Shown: positions 5,476 through 5,805 of the stretch, piece after piece | How positions within the stretch are numbered: position 1 is the stretch's first letter | Layout: each line of letters opens with the position of its first letter | DNA from: Rubrobacter sp. | GTDB taxonomy: Bacteria > Actinomycetota > Rubrobacteria > Rubrobacterales > Rubrobacteraceae | Assembly (NCBI GenBank): GCA_013817025.1 | Contig: JACDDK010000069.1 | Span: forward strand, 1-5,805 | Length of the DNA: 5,805 bases | Reading direction: 5' to 3' | Position numbers and translations under genes: made by a program | The notes under the pieces: generated by a model | Database searches by the model: none | The model's input: only the letters and a program-made list of their open reading frames with translations | Told to the model about the DNA's origin: nothing

Positions 5476-5805
5476 TTAGCGCATCAGCCTCTCGGCCTCG
5501 GCCATCGCCGCGAGCTTGCCGAAGGCGGTCTCGCGGGAGAGGTGGTTGAGGCCGCACGAGCTTGTTATTAGTGTTTGTTCGGGTGCGAGCCAGCGCAAGG
5601 CTTCGATGCGCTCGATTATCTGCTCGGGGCTCTCGACCTGCTTGTTCTGGACATCGGCGGCGCCCACAGCCAGTTGCTGATCCTTCAGGACGTTCTCGTA
5701 GGCGTGGGCGAAGTCGTGCTCGACCATCAGAGCGTCCGATTCGATAGCGGAGATCAAATCCGCCGGGTACTCCTCGAAGTCGAAGTAGCGGTGTCCGATC
5801 TGATC
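5476..5805 (-). CDS. MetE-like cobalamin-independent methionine synthase family protein, C-terminal part
   Basis: The last 109 codons of a gene that starts beyond the right edge. The segment VGAADVQNKQVESPEQIIER corresponds to the 'G-x-D-x-H/N-x-x-V-x-S-x-E-E-I' stretch of the MetE catalytic barrel. LITSSCGLNHLSRETAFGKL carries the conserved Cys of 'CGL' (residue 84 of this fragment), a zinc ligand that activates homocysteine in MetE. The other zinc ligands (His, Glu, Cys) would be upstream of the window and cannot be checked. The family transfers a methyl group from methyl-tetrahydrofolate or a related donor to homocysteine. The divergent sequence suggests a short, single-barrel YxjG/MetE-core type protein rather than full-length MetE. 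The stop is TAA, followed by two stem-loops. It is read in the same direction as the lipid operon but is separated from it by ~535 bases and a terminator. Confidence 0.8.
   Translation of the reverse strand, partial: DQIGHRYFDFEEYPADLISAIESDALMVEHDFAHAYENVLKDQQLAVGAADVQNKQVESPEQIIERIEALRWLAPEQTLITSSCGLNHLSRETAFGKLAAMAEAERLMR

Noticed and set aside
5147..5557. 136-codon reverse-strand open frame across the intergenic hairpins
   Set aside because: It overlaps the end of the MetE-like gene and runs straight through a perfect terminator hairpin and the Pho-like array. Its composition is Arg-rich without any motif.

Overview
The window is high-GC bacterial DNA with mostly GTG or other non-ATG starts and closely packed genes. 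The composition and the gene families (IclR regulator, F420-type PPOX remnant, PHP-glycosyltransferase fusion, DUF3419/BtaA-type transferase) suggest a high-GC actinobacterium, possibly of the Rubrobacter lineage. That assignment is an inference from family flavour and cannot be proved from this sequence.

Layout from left to right. (1) Positions 2-265, + strand: the C-terminal end of an IclR-family transcription regulator. (2) About 317-601, - strand: a decayed remnant of a PPOX-class (pyridoxamine 5'-phosphate oxidase-like, F420-type) gene, lacking its front half and carrying an in-frame TAA. (3) 612-4940, - strand: a three-gene operon read right to left. It encodes a large PHP-domain/GT4 glycosyltransferase fusion, then a DUF3419/BtaA-type 3-amino-3-carboxypropyl transferase, then a BtaB-type SAM methyltransferase. 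A possible 42-residue ORF bridges the first two. (4) 4941-5475: a gene-poor stretch of about 535 bases. It holds four direct repeats with exact 11-bp periodicity that resemble a PhoP/PhoB box, a possible -10 element, and a strong stem-loop terminator followed by a second, imperfect hairpin. (5) 5476-5805, - strand: the C-terminal part of a MetE-like cobalamin-independent methionine synthase family protein.

The central operon is the main content. BtaA and BtaB together make the phosphorus-free betaine lipid DGTS from diacylglycerol and S-adenosylmethionine. A GT4 enzyme in the same operon could make a glycolipid from the same diacylglycerol pool. The pho-box-like repeat array upstream fits phosphate-starvation control of a membrane-lipid replacement programme. 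The glycosyltransferase fusion appears to have substitutions at one expected residue in each of its two domains (the last PHP metal ligand and the first Glu of the GT4 EX7E motif), so its activity may differ from that of textbook relatives.
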